Positions 31,207 to 43,456 of a DNA stretch of 64,000 nucleotides are shown here, piece after piece. How positions within the stretch are numbered: position 1 is the stretch's first letter; each line of letters starts with the position of its first letter. The DNA comes from Danio rerio (taxonomy: Eukaryota; Chordata; Actinopteri; Cypriniformes; Danionidae): positions 6,977,001 to 7,041,000 of the forward strand of contig NC_133197.1 in NCBI RefSeq assembly GCF_049306965.1. The letters run 5' to 3'. Under the pieces are notes generated by a model. It saw only the letters and a list, made by a program, of their open reading frames with translations, had not been told where the DNA came from and did not search any database. A program made the position numbers and the translations under genes.

Positions 31207-31515
31207 AGCTGCGGTCACACTAGAGTTTGTGCAAGCGAAATTTTGATGTACAGTGCTGTGAAAAGGGGCGGGATTAAACAAGATGATTAGACATTTAAAA
31301 AAGCGAGAGATTGGTTCATATTTAACATTTCTGTCCAGAGAGGTCATGTTTTGATCTTCGAGTGGTCTCATGCAATTATGTAATTAACCAAGCTTGAACT
31401 TTCCAATGCAGCAAACTGTGAAACTTGTTGCACGAGGTTGTGTTTCCAGTCTGACGCATTTGCGTGCGTATGAATGGAAGTCTATGGGGAGAAAAGTGCA
31501 GTGTAATCGCAGCTT
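31207..31515. mobile_element. Short DNA transposon (copy 2 of 3)
   Basis: Best-preserved ends of the three copies: AAGCTGCGGTCACACT at the left and AGTGTAATCGCAGCTT at the right. Same internal landmarks as the copy at 11294. Confidence 0.65.
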
Positions 31516-31827
31516 TACCCAGGAAATTAAGCTATAGTTCAACTTGCAGAGTGTATTTTCTGTCATGAGTTTGGTTAATGATTTGACACTTTGTATTATT
31601 CATATTAAGCTGAAATAGTTTCACTTAAATGTTTTACTCAACCAAATGTATACCACTAGGAATAAAAACTGTAAGTGCTTAAATTCTAATTCACAGAAGA
31701 AACCATTGGAAAGTGATGTTTCACTTTTTTGTCAGATTTAAATGTCTGATAATAGCACAACAGGAAACCTCCAGACTAAACACACACGCTTTTTGATCAC
31801 CTCATACCGTGTTTCTGAATAAAATTA

Positions 31828-31885
31828 AACCACATCAACTTTCTGTTTCACTTACATGTTGAGTTGCTAAAATCACACCCAAGTG
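31828..31885 (+). promoter_or_regulatory. Upstream RUNX/ISRE module of gene C
   Basis: AACCACA (31828-31834), then TTTCTGTTTC (31840-31849), which on the other strand is GAAACAGAAA, a full ISRE core. GTTGAGTTGCTAA follows, as before gene A. It lies about 270 bases before the start codon. Confidence 0.45.
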
Positions 31886-32100
31886 TGATGGATGACAAAT
31901 TTTTTCTTTGTCTTTTTCCATATGCCACATTTGCAAATTTAAAAGCATAGCATTTTGTTTTAAAAGCTTTACTACACCCTAACATTTTGTGATTTGTTTA
32001 ATATAATGTTCAGAGTGTCTGATTTTCCATCATGTGGGAGGATACGAACACCAGATGAAAAAGGCTTCAGCGGAAAATCAGATCAGACACCGAGTGCTTG

Positions 32101-35100
32101 ATGGAAATGATTCACATGCATGTTTTGTTCCAGTTGATCTGGTGGCTACTAGTTGGTAAGTTATCAAAGATTTTATTCAGCTTAATTTCTTCAGTTTCAA
32201 AACATTACGTTTTAATATTCAGATTAATATGCTTCTTATTTTATTTTTTCATCAAATTAGTTATGGTGAGATTTTTTTAAAGTCATGTCTCATTTCAGCA
32301 AGCATGTTTTAGGATCTCACATATAAAAATCTGAAACTACTGTTGGGGATGTTTTCATCCACTCAGGGGTGATTTTAAGTTTTAATTTGGCCACAACATG
32401 TTCTGTGTTTCAGCTAGCAGAATGATTTTTGTTGACAAATCTTACTTTGACACATATTTTGAGAAAATGCTTAGAATTGTTTTTGTTTTTTTATTAATTA
32501 ACAATACACTCAAATTGACTAACCATTTGTTGTGTTAGGAAAGAAAACTTCCACTAAACTAAACTGCTGTACAAATACATCAGATAAATATGATCAAAAC
32601 TACTAAATTGCTTAGAAAATTACAGAATTTTAACTATTTAATTGCAAAATTCATAAATGATGTCACTGATTAGGGTGAAAAAACACAAAATTATGTATTT
32701 TCATTAATAAAAAAAGTAATTGCGGACTGGACTTTATATGAAAGTCTTGGACATGTGAAACATCATTGCCTTAGATGCATTGTTTTATGTTAGTCTTCAT
32801 TTTTGACTCCCTAATTTACTCTTGGTGGTTGACTTGCCCCATTACCTTGCTTTATAACCACATTTTTTTTATTACAAACCCATGACACCATAATCATGCA
32901 TTTTTGATTGTTGGTGGATTTCCCTGTTGGGAAGAAGAAAAATGTTTTAATATTTACTGTTGATCATCAGCGGGCACCATTGAACCTTAAAAAAAAAAGC
33001 TTAGTTTCTTGATTTTATATGGAGTGTAACAGCAAATTAAAGTGTTTGAGAGTGTCAGAGTGACCTTTACGCTCTTACCTTGATGTGTCTGAGAAAATAT
33101 AAACATGCATCTCAGCTCTCAGAACTACATGGAGTAAATAAAAACAAAGACTGTGCATGTTTGCAAGATCAAATGTGGATATAATGGAAGTCAATGGGGA
33201 AAAAAACAGCCACCAACAGTAAATTAGGGAGAACAAATGAAAATATAACAATGCATCAAAGCCAATGTTGTTATTTATCATGCACATGTCCAAGACTGAA
33301 AAGAGGAAGTAAAAAATCCAGTCCACAATTACTTTTTATATTGAAAATACGTCATTTTGGGTGTTTTTTCCCACCAAATCAGTGACATAATTTGTGAATT
33401 TGGCAATTAAAGAGTTACAATTCTCTTTTAGTTTAGTAGTTTTGATCAGGACGGAGGTTGATTAACAGATTTAATGAATAAATAAAAACAAATATTTATC
33501 TGATGCATTTTTACAGCAGTTTAATTTAGTGGGTAGTAAATTTGAACATCGCATAAGGGTTAATTGTCTAGCAGATACATTGAAATCAGCAAAAGAGCAA
33601 AACAATGTTGTGGCTGTGACAAATACATTAATTTCACATCCAATTCACACTTTTAAAGGCTGCCAGTGCACAACTACGGAACCCCGGAAGGGACGTAGTG
33701 GGGGAGAAAAAAATGGGTGGGTGAAAAAAAAATAATGGGTGGAAGAAAAAAAATGGGTGGGAGGAAAATATATATTTCTAAGTTTTTTTGCGTTCTCTCG
33801 CAAAGTTTTGCGTTCCCTCGCAAAGATGTTTTGCGTTCCCTCGCAAAACTGTTTCTCCACAAACACTTCCTGTTCACTGCACTCACGTAAACCCTCCCGT
33901 TTTTGCCGAAATTCTCCCGTATTTTACCATTCTATCCCACTTTCTTTACATTACATTTGGCTTGTTAAAATTACCTTCATCATCACATGGATCAGAATTA
34001 ACCTTGAACATTATTTAGCTGTAATTAAAATGGAATGTAGCAATAGGTTTTTAGACTGCACATATTATTACACATTTAAAGATGAAATATTTTTCTACAC
34101 TTATTTGTTAATCGCTTTCTTGCTTTCATGTTTGTGTGTGGAATCTTAATCTGAGACTAAACCGGTTTCTTTTCTCCAGGTGCATTTGCTAAGAATGTGT
34201 CTGTGTCTGTGTCAGTGACCGAAGGAGATAATGTTACTCTAATCTCTGGTGTAACTGAAATACATAATGACGACATACTGTGGAAATTCGTACCCGAAAA
34301 CTTTCTAATAGCTAAAACTAGCATGGATAAGCAAAACTTCTCCACATTTGATGGTCCTGATGGGAGATTCAGAGACAGACTGAAGCTGGACCGACAAACT
34401 GGATCTCTGACCATCACAAACATCAGATCTGAACATGCTGGAGATTATGAACTAGACATAAGTGAAAAAAAACTGATATCAAAAACATTCAAGGTTTCTG
34501 TTTATGGTGAGTAAAGATCTTTAGTCCTGTCCTTCACAAATTCCTCAACAGTTTACACTCATTAAACACATTCAATCTTTATTCTCTGACCTTCTCCAGC
34601 TCGTCTGCCTGTTCCTGTCCTCATCTTCAACTCTTCTCAGTGTTCTTCATCCCAGTATAATTGTTCAGTGTTGTGTTCAGTGGTGAATGTGAGTGCTGTG
34701 AGTCTCTCCTGGTACAAAGGAAACAGTGTATTGTCCAGCATCAGTGTGTCTGATCTCAGCATCAGTCTCTCTCTACCTCTGGAGGTGGAATATCAGGATA
34801 GCAACACCTACAGCTGTATGATCAACAACACCATCAGCAACCAGACCACACATCTGGACATCAACACACTCTGTAAGAAGTGTGAAGGTAGCAGTGATTA
34901 TACTGATTTCATAGCTGTTTTTGATGTATACTGACATATTCTCTTCTATCTTAAGCAAACTCACAGTCTCACTCTCAACAAGACGTGCATGTACAAGTTC
35001 TGACCTCCGCTGCTGGATGTCTGTTGATTGTGTGTGTAATTGGGATCCTCTGGATTCACAGAAAATGTCGAAAAAACAATAAAGAAGGCAAGTGTTCAAT

Positions 35101-36854
35101 CTATAGCATGTTAAGAAAAAAAAAATGGTTGGAAAAATACACTGTAAAACCCAAAATGTTAAGGTCACTCAAACAATTTTAGGAAACCAATTGCAACAAA
35201 CCATTTAAGTCCCCACAGTGATCTTGTATTATTACAAACCATTTGAGTTAAAAATAAACTAATCTATATGAGTACTGTGAACTTACTCCATTTAAGTTAA
35301 AGTAATGAGGTCATTGCCTTCAACACTCTTTTCAAAACTCTTTTTCAAGCTTTTCAAGTGAGTAGAATTAACTTTCAATCAATTTTAAGTTAACTACACT
35401 CATTTCATTTGATTAAGTTGACTGTTGGGTTTTAGAGTCTATAGATTCAGTTCATATTACAATATAACAGTCATAGATATGCGATGTGGTTCTCTCTGCT
35501 GGGTTATTTTAATCCAATGCTATGTCAAATATGGAAAACCAAATGTTGAGTAAAAAATGTTTAAACCCTGCAGTTGGATTTGTCCATATTTGGTTTAAAT
35601 AACAACCAATAATTTTGTAGAGCAGTGTTTCTCAACCAGGTTCCTGGAGGACCACCAACACTGCATGTTTTGGATGTCTCCTTTGTCTGTCACACTTTAC
35701 AGGTGTCTGCTAATGAGCAGATGATCTGAATCAGTGTTTGGTTATGGAGACATGGAAAACATAAGGCTGGTTGTCATCCAGGAACGTGGTGAGAAACATT
35801 GCTGTGGAGTATCACAACAGCTGTGATTTGCTTGATATAAAGCCATATCACATACAAATGTTTTATAGCATTTATACAAATGTTTGAGGGCGTTAGTTTA
35901 CTTCATGACACACTTTAAAAAAGATAGCTTGTTTTAACAATGTTGAGTTAAATACAACCCATTTTTTTCTTTTTTTAACTTAAATTTAAATAAGAATTTT
36001 AACCCAAATGTTGAGTTTTTCTGCATTTGCAGATTATGATTGATATAAGAGAGCACTTAAAGAGACAGTTAACCCAAAAATTTAAATTCTTTCATTTTAT
36101 TCTCAATTTATTTGTTGCAAATCAATTTTATTTTGAACACAAAACACAAAAAGCTGAAAGCCTGTAGCCATTGACTTTCATAGTAGGAAATACAAATACC
36201 ATGGAAGTCAATGGCTACAAGTTTTTACCTTTCTTCAAACTATAGTATCTTCTTTTGTGTTCAGCTGAAGAAATAAAACAGGTTTGAAATAAATCAAGGA
36301 TGATCAAATAACTGAATTTTCCATTTTGATTGTACAATCTCTTTGAACCAGATGCTGTGGTATCATAATTACATCTTCATTTTTAATGCTTATGTTCATT
36401 GTTTAATTTTTGATGACGCAACAGATCCAACTCACTGTAATGAAGATATAATTTACACTGAGCCAAGATTCTACAAACGAAGAACACACAAACTGGTAAG
36501 ATCCTTTTATTTCTTGTGTGTTGTGTTTGTGTGTGTCCACTGATCAAAATTTCTTCTGCTGTTATTACAAAGTTTCAAATCTGAAATCGTGTAACGTTAA
36601 TACTGATGTTGATCAGTTCACGTCCATTCCTATAGTTTTCTTTTTAAAAACATTGTTTTGAAATATGTTTTTTTTATTATTATTATCTTATTTACTTTTT
36701 GGAAAATGAATGTAATTGCAAATGTTGCTTATACTGCATAATTAGCATAATTGTTTACAATATTTTCCTGCTATTTGGTGCTTACTTTGTTTTTTCCTCC
36801 CAGAGAGCTACAGAAGATAATAATGTGGAGTATTCTTCTATTCACATAAGATGA
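32101..36854 (+). CDS. Gene C: CD2/SLAM-like Ig receptor with ITIM tail (six exons)
   Basis: Exons read as 32101-32155 (signal peptide), 34180-34506 (V-like), 34600-34887 (C2-like), 34983-35087 (transmembrane), 36425-36495 and 36804-36854 (cytoplasmic). They give about 298 residues. The in-frame ATG at 32107 aligns with the gene A start and is an alternative. The V domain has no cysteine and keeps [15 protein letters not shown] and AGDYEL. The C2 domain has [11 protein letters not shown] and a membrane-side C-x2-C. The transmembrane exon has the same length as that of gene A. The acceptor at 34982 (CAACAAG) is chosen because it keeps frame; the stronger-looking CACAG at 34966 does not. The tail has IIYTEP (Tyr269, partial motif) and VEYSSI (Tyr292, canonical ITIM). 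The donor after exon 4 is GC. Probably an inhibitory leukocyte receptor. Confidence 0.8.
32548..33535. mobile_element. Large foldback element in gene C intron 1
   Basis: CACTAAACTAAACTGCTGTA near 32550 returns in reverse complement near 33510-33535. Many further blocks pair across the element (for example GACATGTGAAACATCATTG against its diverged complement near 33280). Arms of roughly 300 bases flank a spacer of about 340. No coding sequence. Confidence 0.5.
33660..33960. repeat. Compound dispersed repeat with palindromic TTGCG units
   Basis: Three near-copies of TTGCGTTCCCTCGCAAA lie at about 33786-33850, after AATGGGTGG repeats. The unit is partly self-complementary (TTTGCG/CGCAAA). The end at 33888-33960 resembles the element at 11970. 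Lies in gene C intron 1. Confidence 0.5.
35141..35438. mobile_element. MITE in gene C intron 4
   Basis: ACTGTAAAACCCAAAATGTT at the left pairs imperfectly with GACTGTTGGGTTTTAGAGT at the right. The interior has AAGTTAA-type subrepeats. Confidence 0.4.
35615..35812. mobile_element. Palindromic MITE in gene C intron 4
   Basis: GTGTTTCTCAACCAGGTTCC at the left pairs with GGAACGTGGTGAGAAACAT at the right. Short non-coding foldback. Confidence 0.5.
36054..36336. mobile_element. Palindromic MITE (copy 1), gene C intron 4
   Basis: TTAAAGAGACAGTTAACCC, CCATTGACTTTCATAGTA and its partner ATGGAAGTCAATGG are landmarks of a common fish foldback. A second copy is at 47457-47748. Confidence 0.55.
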
Positions 36855-37033
36855 TGAAAATATTCCTGAGTACAACATCCTTTCACCAGGAGCCTCCAGT
36901 CTGTGAAATTTAGTTTTATTTAATTGTCATATTCATGAAAACTGTATACGATTATGTTGTCAGTGCAGTCCTATCATTACATTGGCTTGTTTAACGTTAG
37001 GGGTGGAATAACATGTGGATGTTGTTATTGCAG

Positions 37034-37039
37034 AATAAA
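37034..37039 (+). terminator. Poly(A) signal of gene C
   Basis: AATAAA about 180 bases past the gene C stop codon. Confidence 0.5.
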
Positions 37040-37649
37040 GCCAGACAGACTTATTAGCAGCCCGATCCAAAGTGGTACACTGTTGTATCCGCTTGCTAAG
37101 TCATGACGTATTGGTAACGTATGGAATACTGTTTACGGGTCCAAGCCGCTACTCACTGAATTGAGAAAATATTCGTTTATGATCACTTTTTAGTCATATC
37201 GCACATTAATGTAAATTTTATATAAAATCTTAGTGTACTCATCATCCTCGGGCTTGCTGCATCACAAATACCAAAATTGTAACAATTTATTTATATTAAT
37301 TTATATTAACAGTATATTTAATTATTTATTTTCGAAAGTATTACATCGTTTTGTAAACGTTTATAATTACCATTTGATAAGTCTCCCCATAGTTTGATAG
37401 ACCGCTTGAACCCGGAAGACGCTTCGCATCATGTAACACTTCACAAGCAGGTAAGACTGAAGGGGTTTATTCTGTGAAAACAACCAGTCTGGATCTACTT
37501 TATCCCACTTATTACACAGCTACTCGCCACCAACCAAAAACCACACAAAAGTATTCTTCTGTACTGTAATAGTCTCTTAGTTCTTGAATTAAACACAAAT
37601 CTGAACATAACGAACCTTGCCTGAGTGGAAGCTAAACTAAAGAAACTGA

Positions 37650-37935
37650 GCATTTTTCAGTCACAAGATGGCGGCATACAGTCAAAAACACACAGCTGAC
37701 AGAAACGAAACCATTTTAATGAAGCACTGACCTACGCATTCAGTAACAAAATGGCGCCAAACAGTCAAAAACACAAAGCTGACAGCACCAAAACCATTTA
37801 AATGAAAAAACTGACCTATTCATTTACGAGATGGCGCCAAACAGTCAAAAACACAAAGCTGCCAGTACCAAAACCATTTCAATGTAAAACTGACCTATTC
37901 ATTTACAAGATGGCGCTTAAACAGTCAAAAACCGT
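37650..37935 (+). repeat. Minisatellite, about 80-base unit, roughly 3.5 copies
   Basis: Four ATGGCG cores fall at about 37668, 37751, 37831 and 37910, each followed by CAGTCAAAAAC. Three of these are then followed by AAAGCTGACAG- or ACAGCTGACAG-like sequence and ACCATTT. Units differ by several bases. Confidence 0.75.
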
Positions 37936-38425
37936 GGTGTGTCGGAAAAGCAGATACATGTAAATGTGGATGTTAGAATATTGGTTGTCGACCAACATAT
38001 TTGTTGGAGCCTATTTTGTTTGCACTTAATAACCAATGCTATATTATATGATGCATTTCGGTTTTAAATGTTTTGGATTGTTTGCATTTGTGAACTTACA
38101 TTATTCATATGTGTTGTGATAAATATTCTGTACGTTTGTCATTGAAAATATGTACTATGTTAAAATTATCTAGCTCTTAATCACGTCCGTTCAGTTTGTC
38201 GGCAGTGCGTTCTTTGGAACAGCGTTTTCTTTAACGGATTCATGATAGCCTATTTGAATATTGAGCTCATACTTTAATTTATTTTTTGTTAATGTATTTC
38301 TGAGTGAATATTAAAATATGTCATCTGGCTAAAAACAACAACAACAAAAAAAGTACATATATTTCTTTATTGGACACAGGGCGACTAAAACCGAAAACAA
38401 GATGCACACTCAAAATATTTACTTG

Positions 38426-39114
38426 CTATGTTTTCATCCAAAGATGCAAATTAAATTTATGAGCAAAACTGGAACATCAAATAAAAGACGTGCGAATAAA
38501 GCACCGTTTCCATCCAATGAGTCAAAGAAAACAAAATCGTCACCTCCCGATTAACTGGCAATAAATATCAAAAGTAAATAGAGAATTTGCTGCGGTAGGA
38601 GAAGCTGCGTGAATCATTCCTTAGTTAATAAATGACTTGCACCTCAGAAGACAATGCCGACACTCAATGTACGCGTGGTGGTGTTTGAAGGCGTAAGATG
38701 TTGAGCACAATGCTAATGACAACGCTAATGACAATTCTGGAGGTAATTAATAATAATAATAACACTAATAATGAAACAGTTTAGACGTTTTAGAGTGACC
38801 AAAACAACATTTTAGATATTTTACAATGTTCTCAGCTAGCTGGTTTGTCCATTCACACACATTTTTATCATCATATGATCTCTTATAACAAAATTACATG
38901 ACCTTTGTTGATGTGCATACTGGAATTTGACTGGTAAAATTGATTCTAGTTTAAGTGCATATTTTTTTATCGAATAAAAATATATCCTACTCAATTATGA
39001 GCTTATGCTTTCATTCGTATTTTATAAATTAATGCAAATCTTGCTGTTTCCATCAACCGTTTTTTTATGCGAATATCTAAAATGCACATAAAAGTAGGTG
39101 GATGGAAACATATG
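38426..39114. mobile_element. MITE with TTTCCATCC-type ends
   Basis: GCTATGTTTTCATCCAAAGA at the left and GGTGGATGGAAACATA at the right face each other. GTTTCCATCCAATGAG and CTGTTTCCATCAACC lie inside. No coding sequence. Confidence 0.45.
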
Positions 39115-39728
39115 TTATTTAGCGGTTGTTGTTTAGAAATAAAAAACATAGTAACGTTGTGACTGACCAGATCAGAATAAAGTATACCAGACAGCAGTGT
39201 AATAAAAATTGCTTATACTCAGAGTTACCTCTATCTTATCATATTTACATCAGCTTTACAAGATTGCCTAAGCCAGTACATATAAAATCGCACCTATTAG
39301 ATGCCTGCTTCCTAGCAGCCCAGATTCAGACTCAAAGTGAAACCTTCTAGGGTGGGCTTTACATCTGCTGAGTACGGAAAGATCTATTAGTGTCTGAACA
39401 TTTTGCGGTTAATGTTGAGCATTTGAGCGCATCTTGGAGGTGTGACTGTGTGTTAGGAGTTTTATTTTTTGTTTTTTTTTCCATTACTGGTAAAGTGAAA
39501 CTCACACTTCAGTGACTCCATCAGCAAAAATGTTTAGGGTTAAGGTCAATACATCCCCTAAAACCAAAATGTGATATTACAGATAAATAAAATGTCCAAA
39601 TGTAATGTATTTTTTCTGTGAATTATATATAATCAGTTTGCGTGCTAGCTTTAATTATTTATTTTTCAGTTTTTTTTTATTTTTTTTACTGTTTATCAAA
39701 AGAAAAGTGAAATACTGATGGTCGTATA

Positions 39729-39746
<18 letters not shown>

Positions 39747-39812
<66 letters not shown>
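39747..39812. repeat. (TA)n microsatellite
   Basis: A tract followed by a pure TA run. Confidence 0.9.
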
Positions 39813-39818
<6 letters not shown>

Positions 39819-40057
39819 ATTAGCCAAAGAGTTAGATTGTATGTTGGGAACTAATGATTAATAGTTACATAAATGCCCCAAAATATCTTCAGATTAGACA
39901 ATTTTAGGTACAGTATAGCCATTGTAATGTAGTTTCAAGAGTTTACACTTAGATATTGCTTGATAATAATAACAGGTTTGGCATGCTGTCCCAGGAGAGA
40001 ACCCTGAGCTTGGAGATTACTGAGCCCAGGGCACCTGCTTAGTCAATAAGCATGTAA

Positions 40058-40855
40058 TGCCTAGTTCAGACTGCGTGATTTTAACCCCGATTTTGGCTCG
40101 CCGACAGGTTTTGAGAAATCGCCGACAAATGCCTGAAATCACAGGCAAATCGGTGCTCGTGCACATGAGTGACAATCACACAGTATGAACGATCAAAGAC
40201 GCGATCTGAGAGAATCGCCAGTGAGTGGCCGATGCCTGTGAGATATTTGGCGTGCTGAATATCTGGAGTTGTCGGCGATTCAAACTATGCCGTGTGAATT
40301 GAGTTTTGACTGAAAATAACATCGGCTATCGCCTACAGCCAATGAGAGAGCAGCATTCACTAGTGTGTGCGTGTGTGTATACCTGCTGCAGGCAGCGGGA
40401 GGCTGGGGAAGTTAAAAGCGCTCTTTTTCGGTTTATTTGGACCCACGAAATGGAGGAAAAACTAGTGGAGGTTTGACAGGACTCAGGAGCAACTGTGTTT
40501 GTTTGACATTTAATACAGAAAGAAATTAGTTTATTATCAACGTTGAGGAGAAATGGTTAATTCCCTTTAAACCCAGGTGAGCAAACATGTACATGTTCTA
40601 CCCCATTAAAGGCTTCTTTCTCATTATGTAGTTAATAACAAAAGATATACTACGTGTTTTTGGCTGTGAGACGTAGTTTGGACGAAGTTGTCGGCGATTC
40701 TCCCTATAGTAAAGTCATACAATGTGAATCTCCATGTCGCCGATCCATCTTGCAGTGTAAACAAAGCAGCGACGAAACGCAAGCCCAGATAGTCATGCAG
40801 TGTGAAAACATCTGTGACACGACTACTTTGAAAATCATGCAGTCTGAACTCGGCA
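40058..40855. mobile_element. PIF/Harbinger-type non-autonomous element
   Basis: Ends TGCCTAGTTCAGACTGCGTG and CATGCAGTCTGAACTCGGCA are inverted repeats. They are flanked by TAA on both sides (40055-40057, 40856-40858), the 3-base duplication of Harbinger elements. No transposase. Confidence 0.65.
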
Positions 40856-40957
40856 TAAGGGGGTACGAGATCAGGTATTTCTTGAGAGCTCCCCTTGGTA
40901 AAGGAGAAAAGGAGGAGATGGGGTGGATGGGCGGATTCTTCAAAAAATAAGAAAACG

Positions 40958-41270
40958 AAACTGCGGCCACAATGGACTTTTCTTCCGATAGACTGCCATT
41001 CATACGCACATGAAGGCATCAGACCGGAAACGCAAGCTTGTGCGACAAGTTTTGCAATTTGCTGCATTGCAAAGTTCAAGCTTGGTGAATTCTGACCTGT
41101 GAAATGGCATCACTCGACTGCGTGAGACCAATCGAGGATCAAAACATGACCTCTCTGGACAGAAATTTTAAATATGGACCAATCACTCTGTTTTTTAAAT
41201 GTCTAATCATCTATATTAATCACGTCCCTTTTCACAGTGCCGTACCAAACTCTAGTTTGACTGCAGCTTA
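40958..41270. mobile_element. Short DNA transposon (copy 3 of 3), inverted
   Basis: CTGCGGCCACAATGGACTTTT to CTAGTTTGACTGCAGCTTA, in the opposite orientation to the copies at 11294 and 31207. Confidence 0.6.
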
Positions 41271-41319
41271 ATCCTAGGTGGGCTATTTGTAGTGAGTTTG
41301 GAATGATCTGATTGGCTTA

Positions 41320-41549
41320 TGCCTCATTTCCACTGACTGGTACAGTATGGTACGGTTCGGGTCGGTACAGGTCACCTTTATCAGGCAAGCTCCACCTTTT
41401 GGTACCCTTTCTCGCGTTTGGTACCCTTTCGAAAGGGTGCCGAAAAAGTGGTACGGTACGGTTTGGCTCGGTATGCTTTTTGACAGTGGAAACGGCCATA
41501 AAAGCGTACCAAACCGAACCGTACCGTACCACTCAGTGGAAACGGGCCA
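41320..41549. mobile_element. Palindromic GGTACGGTACGG MITE with TTA duplication
   Basis: TTTCCACTGACTGGTAC at the left pairs with GTACCACTCAGTGGAAACG at the right. TTA flanks both sides (41317-41319, 41550-41552), as for Harbinger-type MITEs. Confidence 0.65.
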
Positions 41550-43145
41550 TTAGATTACAAATGAGGGACCAGCCGCAATCAATCATATCACATGCTCCTC
41601 TGAAAATTAGTTTTTGAAACTTAAAAATAAGAGACTTTTGCTTTGGCTGAAAAATAAACCACACCACAGCACATTTAATATTTTTTATTTATTCAAACAG
41701 ATAACCCATTCACACATGTTTACTTTTAAAAGAAATCCAGTACAGAAATATATTTTGATAGCAGAAAGTAAAGTGCAAACTTAACAAAATCTGACAAGTG
41801 GCTTCTAGTGTTCACAACAAGATCACGACTCTACAAAAGACAAACCCTTTTATACAGTAGTTTCTTTGAGACATTGAGACATTTTTAAATGCAAGAGAGG
41901 AATGAAGGCGTAATCCAGTGCTTTGTTTAATCAGGATTAATAAATAAAAAATAGAAAAGAAACAAAAGGGCAGATTTGTGATCAGTCTTAAACAACTTGA
42001 AAATGAACACAACACAGATAGAAAAACTAATGAAAGATAACTTAAATGTTTAAGATTAATAACAAAAAATAATAATTCAAATCCCTGACTGATACCTGCT
42101 ATTCAGTACTAATTTCTTCAACAAGTACATGGTAAATGAGTTAAAAATTTATACAAATTACATTATTAAAGTTATATTTCAACTACTTTTATATGATCAT
42201 TTACTCCTGAAATCATATGTTTTTAGGTCATAAGTTAATCATGTTCTAACTTAATTTGATAAGTTACGCAAGCTGTTTTAAGTCAGTTTGACATAATATA
42301 AGTTCAATGGACTCATAAGGTTAATTTGATTCAGCTTAAAAATTTAAAGCAATCAGGATTTTTACAGTTTAGTTACTATCTCTGAAAAGCAATATAAAAT
42401 GCAATTCCTTAAATCTCAACCTTAGTTATATTTGACTTTGCTGATTAATTCTGTTTGTATATATATTAGATCTTTAAGCCACAATTGCACACATTTAACC
42501 AACTTGACAACCTTAACTCAGTTATTTCGAGTTAGTATTAAAACAAGCATTTTTACACATATATTTGCTCGGAAATTAATTAAGTGTAAATTTGAACTCA
42601 AACAAGTTACAAACTCCAGCTTTAAGCAGTAATATGCACTATATCGCACACATTTAAAATGTAACGCTCTTCACTATCAACAAAGTTCATACTAGTTTGA
42701 ACCTGCTCTTCTGTATCAGGACATAACAATAACAAATACTATTTTGCTCTTGGCAGGCCTTAGAACGTCACAACGTCACATGACCTCTCACACCGTGTGA
42801 TTATTTATTGCACAAAAATAAAGGTGAGATAAAAAAGCCATCTATGATTCAGATCCTGTACATGTACTTTCGATTACATTAGCTTTAGTTATACAGCAGA
42901 TGCTTAAAACTGACGAGGCATTCAGTGATTCAACACGAAGAGGCAATACACACAAAAAGTGCAAGATATGAAGAATAACTGTGCTCAGAGAATTGGGTGC
43001 TAGAGTAAAGGGAGTTTTTTAAAGAGAGACAGAGAAGACTGTTTCTACAAGTAGTCTCTCAAGCCCACTCACTTCATAAATGCAGTGTTTTTATATGTGT
43101 GTGTGAGTGTCTGTTTATTGTAAAATATACGTGTATTCCTACAAT

Positions 43146-43146
43146 C

Positions 43147-43196
<50 letters not shown>
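43146..43196. repeat. (CA)n microsatellite
   Basis: Pure AC run in the probable 3' flank of gene D. Confidence 0.9.
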
Positions 43197-43199
<3 letters not shown>

Positions 43200-43456
43200 C
43201 CCCCACTGTGCATTTAAGTAAAAACACACACAAAAAGACATTGCACTTATGAATTAAAAAGCAAGCAAACAAACAAACAAACAAACAAACAAAAAACACG
43301 GTACATTGATGAATTCTGAAGTAAATACATTACTTACAGCAGTAATGATAAAAATCCTGATTTTCTAGATGAGCTTCTCAAGATCATTCTGGAGACGTTC
43401 TGGAGTTTCTGTATTGCAGTCAGGATGAGCTCTGCACTATTGAACAGCTTGATGTT

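Larger units (their letters stand above)
27601..31827. other. Repeat-rich region between the orphan exon and gene C
   Basis: No supported exon. MITEs at 28227-28591 and 30654-31162, a Harbinger-like end at 29293-29460, (TA)n at 29971-30052 and the element at 31207-31515 account for much of it. Confidence 0.5.
37040..43456. other. Intergenic region between the converging genes C and D
   Basis: No host exon supported. It holds a minisatellite at 37650, DNA elements at 38426, 40058, 40958 and 41320, (TA)n at 39747-39812 and (CA)n at 43146-43196. The small frames at 40624-41095 fall inside transposon copies. 41560-43140 is AT-rich, may include the 3' UTR of gene D, and has no recognised element except AAGTTAA-type repeat sequence near 42190-42365. 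Confidence 0.5.

Noticed and set aside
33739-34149. 136-codon plus-strand frame before the gene C V exon
   Set aside because: It runs through a compound repeat and intron sequence, in a region spliced out by the paralog-supported exon model.
34966-34967. CACAG acceptor for the gene C transmembrane exon
   Set aside because: Gives the wrong frame and loses the hydrophobic segment. The acceptor at 34982 restores both and matches the exon length of gene A.
34773-35168. 131-codon minus-strand frame
   Set aside because: Antisense shadow of the gene C C2 and transmembrane exons; no independent support.
40624-41095. Frames of about 100-150 codons on both strands
   Set aside because: They lie across two non-autonomous transposon copies with clear inverted ends. 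The peptides have no recognisable domain.
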